Source: Pohlia nutans
Lineage: Eukaryota; Streptophyta; Bryopsida; Bryales; Mniaceae
DNA length: 64,000 nucleotides
Reading direction: 5' to 3'
Assembly (NCBI GenBank): GCA_022496805.1
Contig: CM040088.1
Span: 43,799,436 to 43,863,435, forward strand
The notes beneath the pieces were generated by a model. It did no database searches, was not told where the DNA came from, and worked only from the letters and a program-made list of their open reading frames with translations. This document shows, one piece after another, positions 43,935 to 54,659 of the stretch; position 1 is the first letter of the stretch, and each line of letters opens with the position of its first letter. Made by a program: the position numbers and the translations under genes.

Positions 43935-45874
43935 TTGAAACCGAGGCCCCTCAAACAGAGTTGGTGGATGTCGAAATACAACATTTCGATACCGAGATCG
44001 CGGATGTGATGATGGACCCAACTGTGGTACCAAATACACTCGTTTTACCGACGGGGCCGATGGGAGAGATATCCCTTCCTATCAATGTGGTATCGAGTAG
44101 CTTGGATGACATACAACCGCAAAACGCGGTTATCCAGAACCTCGTTGCAAACCATGAGGCAGAAGTAGCATCTCTGCGGGCAAGAGTCGCATTTCTAGAA
44201 GCAAAACTGGCTGAGTTGGGCTTCAAGGAACAAAAAGAAGATGCTGAATCGAACCCAGATTCCATGGTATACAGTGACGATTTTAATGTCCTCAGTGACC
44301 AGAGCATTCCAAGTATCCCACCACCGGAGTGTATGTGCAAGGGGAAGGAGGAAATGTCTTCATCGCAGTTGTGGAAGTACGAGGAACGTACAGCAGCAAT
44401 GCATCGTGAGGACAAGTTGCAGTATGAACGGGACGCTGCACTAGATTGTATCGCGACTACGGAGACTTTGGCAGGTGAACTTATGTCTAGGAACCTAGCT
44501 CTAGAAAAAAACAATGAAGAATTAATAAAAAAATTAGATAGTGCTCTCAGTTGTGGGAGTTTTGAAAACTACGAAGAGCTTGGAGACTTGAGGTCCCGCG
44601 TCATGATGTATGAAGTCCAACATGATAACTCGGATGAGTTAGAGCGGCAAAATAGAAGTCTTAGAAAGGAGTATGCCGCTCTTGCTACGCAGTTTGACGA
44701 CTGGGCAACTGTTGCCATATTTTCAGCGGCAAGAGTGAGGGCGTTGGAGATGGAGATGGAACAAATCGTAGTTGAATGGGCAAGAGATGGTAGATTGCGA
44801 AATCTGATGCTAACATCCTGGCCCGAGGTTGAATCGATGTATGATGATAACTGGCCACTCACGGATAAGGGGATAGATTGGCTTCATCTGCCGATTAATG
44901 ACCGATGGAATCCCCTTCAAGAATATAGCGTGAGTCCCAACAATAGACAGCGGGAATGGCCTTTACCCAATGAAAAGGTTCAGGACGGTTCCACGTGCGT
45001 TATTTGCGGCAACTATTTTGGACCGGAGGGTTTTTGGTCACTAGGAAGTTGCACACATTGCTTCCATGTGCAATGCCTTTTACCACGAATGCTTTCCATC
45101 CGACGGTGCCCAATTTGCTCGAGTCCTTTCCACCGCCGACTGTATCAAACATTCGGATTGATACCCTTCATGCCAAGTCATTGGAGGTATAGCGTAGTAG
45201 ATTTTGCGGGATATGTAACACACGCCGAAATTGGGAAGTCAGTAGAGTGGAGCTGGAAGCACAACATCAGCTTGCAACAGCTATACATAGAGAGGCTAGA
45301 GTGGAATTGGAGCGGAGACAAAGACAACGTACTTTTGGCTGCTAATTTACTTTATCCGAACAAACCTCCGAACTACGGTATGAAACTCTTTTTTTTCCAA
45401 GTGTTCGGCTACTCATGGGAATGGACAACCGGGCGGTTGAAAAAAGGGTTGCCTCCCATCAGAGAACGGGTGAATGCTATGGGCGAGATTATACGTCCGC
45501 AATTCGATCCAGAAGGCCCAGTAAGGAGCAGGACGGCGGAACTGGAGTCAGAAGAGTGGTACCACAAACTTCGCCTGGAGAAGCAGGCCCTCTATGTACT
45601 TTTGCACAGGGTATCCCCGGAGACACAGAGGTATTTGAAAGCCAGAGAAGAGGGTAGAGTCCATCGTCCACAGCTTGTTATCACAGAAGACGCTGTTTGT
45701 TACCGGACTAGAGGCAACCTTCAACGAATTCATCAGGCGGCCGCAAACGAAACTAGTGTGTATGCGCCGCCTAGAGTGATACAAGAGGGCGAAGGTTCAA
45801 GTGGTAGAACAGTGGTGGAGCGGACACCGGATGAAGGAAACCCCGTTATCGAATTACATTCGGATGAGGAGTAA
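43922..45874 (+). CDS. Coiled-coil RING-H2 protein
   Basis: Open for 650 codons to TAA 45874. No ATG lies at the frame start; the first is near 44010 (MMDPTVVPN), unless the frame continues from the one before. Order: a coiled coil (HEAEVASLRARVAFLEAKLAE), a Ser/Pro linker, longer coiled coils (about 44350-44800), and a RING-H2 finger near 44993-45127 (CVICGNYF, then CTHCFHVQC, then CPIC). A C-terminal domain rich in Trp follows (SVEWSWKHNISLQQLYIERL, NYGMKLFFFQVFGYSWEW), then a disordered acidic tail. RING-H2 proteins are usually ubiquitin ligases; the eight metal ligands are present. The C-terminal domain is not recognised. It directly follows paralogue B in the -1 frame, so an old fusion with a frameshift is likely. 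Confidence 0.7.
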   Translation: MAEVVETEAPQTELVDVEIQHFDTEIADVMMDPTVVPNTLVLPTGPMGEISLPINVVSSSLDDIQPQNAVIQNLVANHEAEVASLRARVAFLEAKLAELGFKEQKEDAESNPDSMVYSDDFNVLSDQSIPSIPPPECMCKGKEEMSSSQLWKYEERTAAMHREDKLQYERDAALDCIATTETLAGELMSRNLALEKNNEELIKKLDSALSCGSFENYEELGDLRSRVMMYEVQHDNSDELERQNRSLRKEYAALATQFDDWATVAIFSAARVRALEMEMEQIVVEWARDGRLRNLMLTSWPEVESMYDDNWPLTDKGIDWLHLPINDRWNPLQEYSVSPNNRQREWPLPNEKVQDGSTCVICGNYFGPEGFWSLGSCTHCFHVQCLLPRMLSIRRCPICSSPFHRRLYQTFGLIPFMPSHWRYSVVDFAGYVTHAEIGKSVEWSWKHNISLQQLYIERLEWNWSGDKDNVLLAANLLYPNKPPNYGMKLFFFQVFGYSWEWTTGRLKKGLPPIRERVNAMGEIIRPQFDPEGPVRSRTAELESEEWYHKLRLEKQALYVLLHRVSPETQRYLKAREEGRVHRPQLVITEDAVCYRTRGNLQRIHQAAANETSVYAPPRVIQEGEGSSGRTVVERTPDEGNPVIELHSDEE

Positions 45875-46169
45875 AGATTGTAGATTTGTGTAAAAGGACA
45901 TGCATATATGTATCATTGTCTTCTGATAGAAATGCATGATATAAATCCAATTTCTTTTTGGGTTACAAATATGTATATATTGCGCTACGTTCAATACATG
46001 TATATGTGTGTATTTATTGTTTTGGCAATCACAAGGTAATATAAATCCCATTGAATGTATATGAAAGTTTTATGTTTTCCATTGGTCTTAAAAAAGGGAA
46101 TGTTCTATATAAAAAAATCAGTAGGAGTGATACGGATTTCTTTTACATATTGTGGTAGGAATAATTTAA

Positions 46170-47018
46170 CCCTTAAGTGCCTGAGGGTTTTTGCTACAAA
46201 CTAAATGTGTTATAATATGTGTTATATATGAATTTTTTGAAGTTTGTAAGATATGAAAGTTGTGATGTGTAATCTCTAAACTTCATCTATGTGGTTGAAT
46301 ATCATCAAAAATATTTAGATGTTTTATAAATAAATTTTAAAAGAATTTTTTTGAATATTCATAAAAAATACATTATGCAATAGTTTATGTTGAATTAAAT
46401 TATTATTACTTAAAAGTAAAAATGTTCATCACATGGATAGAAGTTGCCAAGATTTAGAGTTTATAATTTGTCTAAATGTCAATTTAAATGAGACTACATA
46501 AGAATAGTATAGAATTAATAGTTTAAATGAAACAAATTCCAATGGGTATTTGAGCATCTTATTAACCTTGTGCTTTTAGCCAATCAAACCGAAATGCAAG
46601 TATAAATAATTACTTTTGTATTTGTTTTTAATTTTTGAAGTATATTAGTTAGATATTATATATATAATTGTATATGATGAATTTTAGAAATCCATTTGCA
46701 TAGATTTGATTTAAAATTCATAATTTATAATCTATCTTTGTACGGCCATACAAAATATATACTTTATCATGCATTTTTTCACACATTTACAAATTTGATA
46801 CTTTTATAGATTGTTCCAACATCTACACCACCCAATGTTCTTTATTTTTTTTGAATTTTTGTGAACACATTTTTTGGGATCCAATGACATATTCTTATAG
46901 AAAATTTGATTCTAAATAGGTTAGGCCCAAGAAACACTCAATTTGGACACTACTACCTCATTTTACAACACTTCTATTTTTAGAACGACCACTATTGGGT
47001 TGCCTCGGCACTTAAGGG
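46170..47018. mobile_element. piggyBac-like MITE, 849 bp
   Basis: Termini CCCTTAAGTGCC and GGCACTTAAGGG are exact inverted repeats flanked on both sides by TTAA (46166-46169 and 47019-47022), the target duplication typical of piggyBac elements. The interior is AT-rich with no coding frame. A diverged relative is at 60131-60700. Confidence 0.82.
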
Positions 47019-47635
47019 TTAATGTATAATCTTTAGAATCTTAGAGTTTAAAGTTAATAAATTTTGCACACTAACATTATAAGGAACACAGTCCAGTTTT
47101 AGTTTTACTTATGAAACATTACTTTTCAAAAGTATTTGGCATTTGTTTTCAAATATATTTTTTGTCTAGAATTTGCAATTAGTGGAAAATGCAGACACGA
47201 GTCCCGGGACTCCATTTTGAAATTTTTTTGCAAGATGGATTTGGAAGAGGAGGATTAACCCCGGACCACCGGACCGACCATACTTGGTCGATTCAAAAAT
47301 TCGAGTTCAAAATTAGTGCAGCCAACTTTACACGACCACAACTTTTGGGAAAATATCAATTTTTGAGCGTCATTCATTCTCCCATCTAGATATTGAAGGT
47401 GCGCAACTTTTCCAAAAATATAATCTGAAACAACATTTGCTGATTCTCTTGTGAAGCCCACAGAATGACGACATATCAAATTGTCACAATTATGAAAATC
47501 TGCAAACCATCAAATACTTAGGTATTCTATAAAATAAGATTAGATCTAACATAAACAATGTAACCACCATATAAGCGTAGCTCTAATGGCATGCACAATG
47601 TAATCAACATATAAGATTAGATTGAAACCCCATGA
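47019..47635. other. No gene seen
   Basis: AT-rich intergenic DNA. A frame at 47189-47389 shows no domain. Confidence 0.4.
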
Positions 47636-47757
47636 CCCGACTGCCATGATCCGACGGCCACTACGCCGACTGCCAATGCCGACTGCCAACCCGACTGCCA
47701 ATGCCGACTGCCCATGCCGACTGCCATAACCCTAATCCAGTAGCCGCCTCTATATAT
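47636..47757 (+). promoter_or_regulatory. CCGACTGCC array followed by a TATA box
   Basis: Seven CCGACTGCC-type units (five read GCCGACTGCC or close) in about 95 bp, then 18 bp later TATATATTG at 47751. This repeats the layout before the 38.7-kb gene, in opposite array orientation. Confidence 0.55.
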
Positions 47758-47873
47758 TGATGGCCGCCTCTCATTTAAGCTTGCCAGTCTCGACCACTCC
47801 TGCAAGAAACCCTTGACCAATCGTGCGTGAGCAGATTTTGCTTGGGTTTCCGGGGTGGTAGGATTCTGGTTTT

Positions 47874-49661
47874 TTGGGGGGGGGGGAAAATTTTCGAATT
47901 TTCTCTAACAACATAGAAAGAAGCAGTGGATTCAAGCAACCTCCTAGGAGGCAACGGAGCAGTGGACAAAATTTTGCATTAAATCCCGTGCCTACACCAT
48001 CTGCAGGGGACCAAAGCGAGGGAATGCAACACATCGCAAGTATATCGGTTGGCGTGCAAGAGCTTGGCTTTTCTCCCCCCGCGAGTGCATCGATTGGTAC
48101 TCGGTACATGGGCCCACCCCAGAGCAGAGAAGTAATTGGACATAGTAGCTCTCAAGCGCAGAGTACCTCGCTGTCAGGTTCTACTTCTGGACACTCGGGA
48201 AAGAGAAAGAGGCACATGACATCAGAGGAGAGGTCTAACCGGCCCAAAACCCCTTCAAAGGACTGCGTGAAGTTTGTTCAAGACTGTGGATTGCAATTCT
48301 ATAGGAGGAAATCCAAGGAGTATTTGGAGACCAAATACTTGCACCACGGAGTGCATGGCCTCGCGCAAGCTATGGAGGACATGAAGCTGCATCTATCAGA
48401 GGCCGTCGTGCGGGATCCAATTCATTCTGATGCAAGCCATCTTGACGGTTACGGATCGTGGTTGACTAGTCAGGTGCAACAAGCAATTTACAACCCAACG
48501 CAGTGGTACGATGCATTGAACCGGGACGCATCCGGGTCATCGGGTCCCACCGGAGATCCATGCGAGGAATTAGGCAAGCTTATTTGGTGGAAAAATTACG
48601 CAAAGCGTCTGAAAGAGAGTGCCGGACGTCTACCACCATGGGCCGACAATTTGCTAGTGGGCCATCTTTCTTCGCAAGGTCGAACTGGAATCATGTGGAT
48701 TCTGAGGTCAGCAGAAATTGTAAGCAAAGGCCATGTGCAATTTGAGGGGGCGTATGGTAAAGTGTGACAAGTATCGATTCATAATTTTGCACCGATTCCA
48801 AAGCATATGGTTTTTGCAGAAAAGACGAGCAAGATTGCCAAGAAAGACAAAACACAGGCAAGAAAAGAACTTTCGATTGAAGCCCTGGTCAATCCCGTGG
48901 ATCACCCCGGAATGATAAAATTCTTTGCGTTATCAGCGGAGAACATGTCAGCCTTCACCATATGGTGGAATGGAAATTCATTGGACTCGGTGTTGCGGAT
49001 TGAATCAAGCTATGACAACGATACACATCCCTCGGTATTGTTGGGGTTGTGTGGGATGGATATAGAGATCCGTCAGAAGATTGTAGCATAGCGTGGGAAG
49101 CAGGTGTACCTAGCTTGGGCGTTGCTAAACATCATAGACGTGTTACACAAGAGCGGTGTGCAGCACAACGATTTGAGCAAATCCAACATCCTTCTCCATT
49201 TTCCACCGGAGTTACATGAAGATGTGTACATTGGAGTGTGTGACTGGGGCATGGCATCTTGGACCGGTGAAGAGCCTACTTCACTATATTGGGCAAAAAA
49301 TGACAAGGACCTCGAAGAAAAGAGAAGGCAACGATTTTGGGTTGCACCAGAATTGTGGTATTTTCTTCCGAGGGAAGTTGATGGAAAAGTCGTATTCGCA
49401 GGCACTACCCCCCAAAAGCATACTATGAAATCAGAGGCATATGCAGCGGGGAAGCTCGCACAACGCATATACGAGCGTGACGTGTCTTCACCGATGTTTA
49501 AAGGAATTTCCAGTAACAGGACGAGGTGGGAATTGTGTTTAGACGGCCTTACGAAGGAAGATCCAAAAGACCGTTGGACCGTGGCCCATACTGTGAACAC
49601 ATTGAAAGGTCACCCATACAATTTTGAAACCCCAACCCAGTGTTACCGTTACAATATATAG
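47874..49661 (+). pseudogene. Divergent protein-kinase-like protein with two stops
   Basis: One frame holds a Ser/Gly-rich start, KRKRHMTSEERSNRPKTP, a helical domain of unknown type (about 48260-48560) and a kinase fold. Glycine loop FEGAYGKV at about 48747; a TGA follows at 48765-48767 (TGG or CGA expected). The N-lobe Lys is probably in VFAEKTSK, the C-helix Glu in ARKELSIEA. A TAG at 49089-49091 stands between lobes. C-lobe: catalytic loop HNDLSKSNIL (HND for HRD), magnesium loop DWG for DFG, then FWVAPELW and WELCLDGLTKEDPKDRWT. Lys, Asp, Asn and Asp of the active site are all there, so the ancestor was probably active. I do not recognise the subfamily. The stops make this copy a pseudogene. 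A TATA box and a CCGACTGCC array lie just upstream; the true ATG may be near 48024 or in an upstream exon. Confidence 0.7.
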
Positions 49662-49689
49662 TTCATAGTTTTTTCCCATAGTTTAATCT

Positions 49690-50128
49690 CAGATCATAGA
49701 AGTTTGCATCTTTTTGATGTACATTGTACGGCAATGTGAAATACATTTTTTGATATGTAAATAAAGATTGATTCATGAATTTGATTCTTGTGCATGTAGC
49801 ATTTATGTTTGGAATCTTCATTTGTAGTTATCTCTAAATGCTTAGAGCCTACTCCAAATTCAACAGTTTTACAAAGATGCATTAAGAAATGCAATGCATA
49901 AGGATATTTTGAACTTCATGTATGAATAAAAGTTGTACATTATGAATTTTTGATTCAATTCATACGGTTAGATCTATGATTGCTATCATCAATATTTTTG
50001 AATAAAATTTAGAACTAAAAATTCAAAATCCTTTTGTAATTTGATTAGGAATAAGATATTTAAGACGGGTAAATGAAAAACTGACGCCGAAGGCCCCCGG
50101 CAGTTACGTGTGAAGGGCACGTGTTTCA
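49690..50128. other. 3' flank with a truncated piggyBac-like MITE
   Basis: About 49835-50065 resembles the 60.1-kb MITE interior (ATGAATAAAAGTTGTACATTA, ATGATTGCTATC). Ends are not clear. No gene. Confidence 0.45.
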
Positions 50129-50508
50129 GGGCCTCTTTACACTAGGGACAAGAAGTCGTGAAGAGAGAAATTTCAGCCAATGGGAGGCCTAGAAACCAAG
50201 AAGACCAAAGAATGTCACTTTACATCCGAAATTTTCAATCCAAGGGACATAAGGAGGAGAAAATGACATGGACAACACTTTTGTCCTTCGTGGCACATTT
50301 TTCCTAAACTCTCACAACCAATCACTTTTTATTTTTGAAGAAATATGTAAGAACTTTATTTTAAAAAATCAGCACTTTATTTTGTGGCCCAATCTCACTT
50401 TACACTATATCCAAAGGCCGTCAAGTTCAAAGGTTGGCTTCTCAAGAATGAGCCATGGCCCTTGGGAGGTTTTCTGCACGGCTTCTCGCCTTTAGTGTAA
50501 AGAGGGCC
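50129..50508. mobile_element. Harbinger/Tourist-like MITE, 380 bp
   Basis: Left GGGCCTCTTTACACTAGGG and right end in reverse complement GGCCCTCTTTACACTAAAGG form inverted repeats that extend into AGAAGYCGTG. Right flank TTA and left flank TCA fit a 3-bp TWA target duplication. Non-coding. Confidence 0.75.
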
Positions 50509-51333
50509 TTAGTGTGTTGTTCGCGATGTGTTGTTGTGCAATGGAAATAAAACATTCATTTGTATGAAAAAGATAAATAATTTGTAGTTACGACAGTCAT
50601 GTGCCACAACATAGTGGAGGGACAGACGGAGAAGACATTCAGAAGATGACAGACGGCCAAGATTGAACACGATAAGGGGCAGTCGGGAAGGGGCAGAGGG
50701 GAAGGGGCAGACGGGAAAGGCAGACGGGAAGGACAGATGGGAAGGGCAGACGAGAAGGGCAGACGGGGGGGCGGGCAGTCGGGGATGGCAGTCGGGGTAG
50801 TCGAGGCAGATGGGAAGGGCAGTCGGCAAGGGCAGTCGGCGAGGGCAGACGGCCATGGCAGACGGCAAGGGCAGACCGCATGGCAGTCGGGATGGCAGTC
50901 GGAATTTGGCTGATCACCCTAAACCGTTGGATTGGAACAGATTGGATGGGGACCGTTGGATTGGAGCAGACGGCAGGAGAGGAGGGCAGTTGGGACGGGG
51001 CAGACGGCAGGGGGGCAGTCGGGGGAGAGGGCAGTCGGAGGTCAGGGGCAGACGGAGGGGGGGGGCAGACGGACCCAGGGTAAAAAAATTACCCTAAACC
51101 CATGTCCACGTAGGACACGACTTTCGAGGGGTCCTACGTGGACATGCCACATCTGCTGCCAGAGCCACATATAGCTTGCAAGGTGGCACAAAGGTAACAG
51201 TTTTAACCCTACCTGGTGAAAAGACTAGACTGCAGTCTAGGTTGACCCTATCGTGTCGTGCCGGAAAGGTCCGTCACGACATGATCGGCACGACACGGCA
51301 TGACACGACATGACCGGCATGATGAACAACCCT
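50509..51333 (-). mobile_element. Dispersed repeat E, copy 2 (minus)
   Basis: Together with the end of the MITE it is an inverted copy of 63015-64000. Read on the minus strand it starts AGGGTTGTTCATCATGCC, has CATGTCGTG blocks, CCAGGTAGGGTTAAAACTG, paired TCCTACGTGGAC copies around 51105-51145, and a long array of CCGACTGCCC and CCGTCTGCCC units (50660-51080). Confidence 0.82.
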
Positions 51334-51900
51334 TGTTGGATTCCATATTGAACTGTCCGGAAATATTCCAATATGGAAGAGTTCATGGTGGAGTACTTTT
51401 TGAGAGGTATTAAAAGTATGTCAAACCCATCGAGTGGGGCGAGAAGGGTTTGACTATGTAAGGGCGGAGGGTCCGGTAGGACCCGAAGCCCGTCACGTCT
51501 TAGGGTCGACTCGAAACGACGACAAGGGGGGATAATGTAGGGTTGATGTCATTCACTTTTGGGTAGTATAGCCGTACATCGGATCACATCTTGAAAATCA
51601 AAGATCGAACCGACTGAGCGGTTTTAGGGTTTAGGGTTTAGGGTTTGATATGAGGTTTAGGGTTTAGGGGTTTAGGGTCACAAGGGGTCTGGCTTTGATT
51701 ACGATGGTTGGGAACTAGATGATTCATTGGACCATCCGTTGATTAAAGGTTTTCTTGACAACGCATTGTGGGTGGGTTCATCACGGTGGAGTGCGTGATC
51801 GGAGCATTCTAGGCTTGATGCTGAAGAAGGTTTAGGGTTTAGGGTTTTGGAAGAAACATGGTGAGTATATAGATCGTGTTGGTGCAGTTGTTTAGGGTTA
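51334..51900 (+). repeat. R terminal module and telomere-like repeats
   Basis: 51334-51580 is the end of an R copy, with CAAACCCATCGAGTGGGG, GGGTCCGGTAGGACCC and TTTTGGGTAGTATAG. 51615-51690 and 51830-51900 hold TTTAGGG runs. Confidence 0.75.
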
Positions 51901-52439
51901 GGGTGAATTAAGAGAGAGAGGCTTCAATTGGCGACAGTGTGTGCGGTGTATAGCGGTAGTTGTGGACTTGTCACCATCTACTAGCGGAGAGTAGACTATA
52001 TCATATTTAACCATAGTAGCGTAGAGATTGATTGCATCTTTTATGAGGGTTTACATTTCATATTTATGTATATATGAATTTTATCATCTTATGAAAATAC
52101 AGCATACCATCTTATAGTGCTACTCTCGAGGTTTCCAAAATGCTATCATACATGTCCAATGGAGCAAGTATGAAAAAGATATGTTATTTTGAAGTTCGGG
52201 GTGTCACATATGCAAAAAACAGCGCTCCCGAATTCTTCCCTGGACTGCAATATGTCATTTTTTGCACATTATACATTTTCGAAATGTAAACGCACCCACG
52301 CTCTTCACTATTCTATGCCATTTCCGAAAACATAAAAAACAATCGATTCGGACATGTAACGCGCTCGCCACGGACGGATGAAGAGTCGGGGACCAAAATC
52401 ATCCATCCGGAACTTCATCCGGCGAACACTCTATGGGTA
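51901..52439. other. No gene seen
   Basis: Non-coding, AT-rich from about 52010. Confidence 0.4.
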
Positions 52440-54180
52440 GAAAGAACAAGGATGCAGTGCATTCGGTGTATTTGGACACACCGGCCATACAAGGGAAAAC
52501 ACCGGTGTAACTGGCCCTTTGGAAATGCACGTCAATTTTTCAAAACTACTCTGATTTCAGAGTTTCTTGGGCCTATCTTCACTGATTTTTTACGCTCATT
52601 CCAAATCTCTATCTTCCATGGTCAAATTCCTCGCCACTCGATCTCTGCAGCCCATTTTGGACGCTGTTTTGCACCCTGGACACATATTTAACTTCCGCGA
52701 CCCATATTTCGTGCACTTCTTGCCTGATTGTCCTCTTTCTTCGCTCCATCCCGTGCGCTTTTTCGTTCTCTTTCCATCGGCATGAGGGTGGACCGCTGAT
52801 TCCATAGGTAGGAAGAACGGGAATGCTCGGACACACCGGGGTACTTGGACACACCCCGGTTACAAAGGAAAACACCGGTGTACCCGGCCCTTTGCAAATG
52901 CACGTAAAATTTTCAAAAACGCCCCAATTCAAGAATGTCTGGTGCCGATTGTGCGTGCGTTTTTCGATGGGAATCAATTGGTGGAAGGCTGGTTGTGTGA
53001 TTCTTCCCGAGTGGAACGTTGGATGGAGGGTGTTTGGGGGTGTGTGGGGGCGTCTCATGACAGTTTCACCGACTCATCATCGAACTTTGAATGTGAATGG
53101 GGTTGGTGTTGGATTCGGCACTGAGATTTCCGGAAATGTTGCAATAATTATGGAAGGTTTCATGGTGGAGTCAGTGCTTTTGAGAGATATTAAAAGTATG
53201 TCAAACCCATCGAGCGGAGCGAGAAGGGTTTGACTATGTAAAGGCGGAGGGTCCGGTAGGACCCGAAGCCCGTCACGTGTTAGGGTGGACTTGAAACGAC
53301 GACAAGGGGGGATGATCAGGGTTGATATCATTCACTTTTGGGTAGTATAGCCTATGGTTAGAAAGAACAGGAATACAGTGCATTCGGTGTATTTGGACAC
53401 ACCCGCCTTACAAAGGAAGACACCGGTGTAACTGGCCCTTTGGAAATGCACGTCAAAATTTCAAAACTACTCCGATTTCAGAGTTTTTTGGGCCTATCTT
53501 TACTGATTTTTCGCTCTCATTCCAAATCTCTATCTTCCGTCTTCTAATTCCTCGCCAATCGTCTTCTACACGCCATTTTGTGCCGCTGTTTTCCGCGTTG
53601 CGCTCAACTTCCACCCCCCATATCTTCTGCAATTCTCCTCCGATTCTCCAATTTCTTCGCTCCATCCGCTGCGCTTTTTTATGCTCTTTCCATCCGTATC
53701 ACACTCCACCGCTCCTTCTCCAATCAAATCTTGCATTTTCACGTCCTTCTTCATCACTTGCTTTTGCCCCTCCAATTCTTGCCCGATTCTTCAAATTCTT
53801 CTCTCTATTGCCTGCACTTTTTCATTCTCTTTCCATCCCTATAACTCTCCACCGTTGATTCCTTCCCTGTCCAATGTTGGATTTATGGTCCACCTGCTGT
53901 TTTCTCGTCCACTTCTCTCATTTGAACGCGCTTTTGGGTGTACTTCTGGAAGGTTTTGGCGTTTGCCGCGTTCTCCGATTCACACTCACTCTTGTGGTTG
54001 AATTTGGGTGCCATTCATATTTTCAACCACTGTGGGCTACACTATTTTCCGGCGCTCTCATTCTTGTGCTTTCCATCAGGATGTGATGTGCACCCTAATC
54101 ACTCAACAGTAACACTTCATACATACTACCCGTACTTGCCACTCATTTCACAAATTCCGTTTTCTTTTCCATTGGATTAA
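52440..54180 (+). mobile_element. Family R repeat region, copy 2
   Basis: Units begin near 52435, 52805 and 53350, each with GGTAGAAAGAAC or a variant, a CGGTGTATTTGGACACACC-type segment and ACACCGGTGT. The terminal module is at 53200-53350. A third, diverged unit runs on to the block TGGGTGCCATTCATATTTTC to CACCCTAATCACTCAACAG (54010-54110). The first 910 bp are collinear with 28713-29635. Confidence 0.82.
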
Positions 54181-54659
54181 TGGGTGGAATTATGCTACAC
54201 CCATGTACTTTCCACTACACAAGTACAACTTTTTGCCATTTTTTCAAACTACTGTCACTTTGTACTTGGAAATCTCATTTCAATTAAATGCTCTTGGGAT
54301 CATTGTTTACGGTTTAGGGTGGTATGTACACTTGTTCACAACATATTTATGAATTCAAAGTAGTTTTGAATCTAGATCCTCCATGTTCATTTTGTATTCA
54401 ATTGGATATAATGCATTTTTTCCCACGTACTTAAATATTGTAAAAGTACATTTGAGTTTTCCATAGAAGGCATAGACTCTCACATTCTTAAGCACAGATG
54501 ACACAAACTGGGATTCATTATCACATTCCATTCCATTTTTCCTGTCAATCTTTTGATTTCGTCTTTTGATTTCCTCAATTAGTTGGCAGTGAAAAAGTGT
54601 ACCAAGAAATTGGCACATTTATTATTTAGCAACTGATTCTAGAAGCCTAAAGGCATATC

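Noticed and set aside
43905..43940. Programmed -1 frameshift
   Set aside because: No slippery heptamer or following stem is visible at the overlap; a point indel is simpler.
445..49091. Alternative genetic code (TAG/TAA read as Gln) to explain the in-frame stops
   Set aside because: The PPR gene ends exactly after the diagnostic DYW residues at TAA, the RING frame and paralogue A use ordinary stops, and these intact genes contain no internal TAG, TAA or TGA in about 2,000 codons. TGA is also among the stops.
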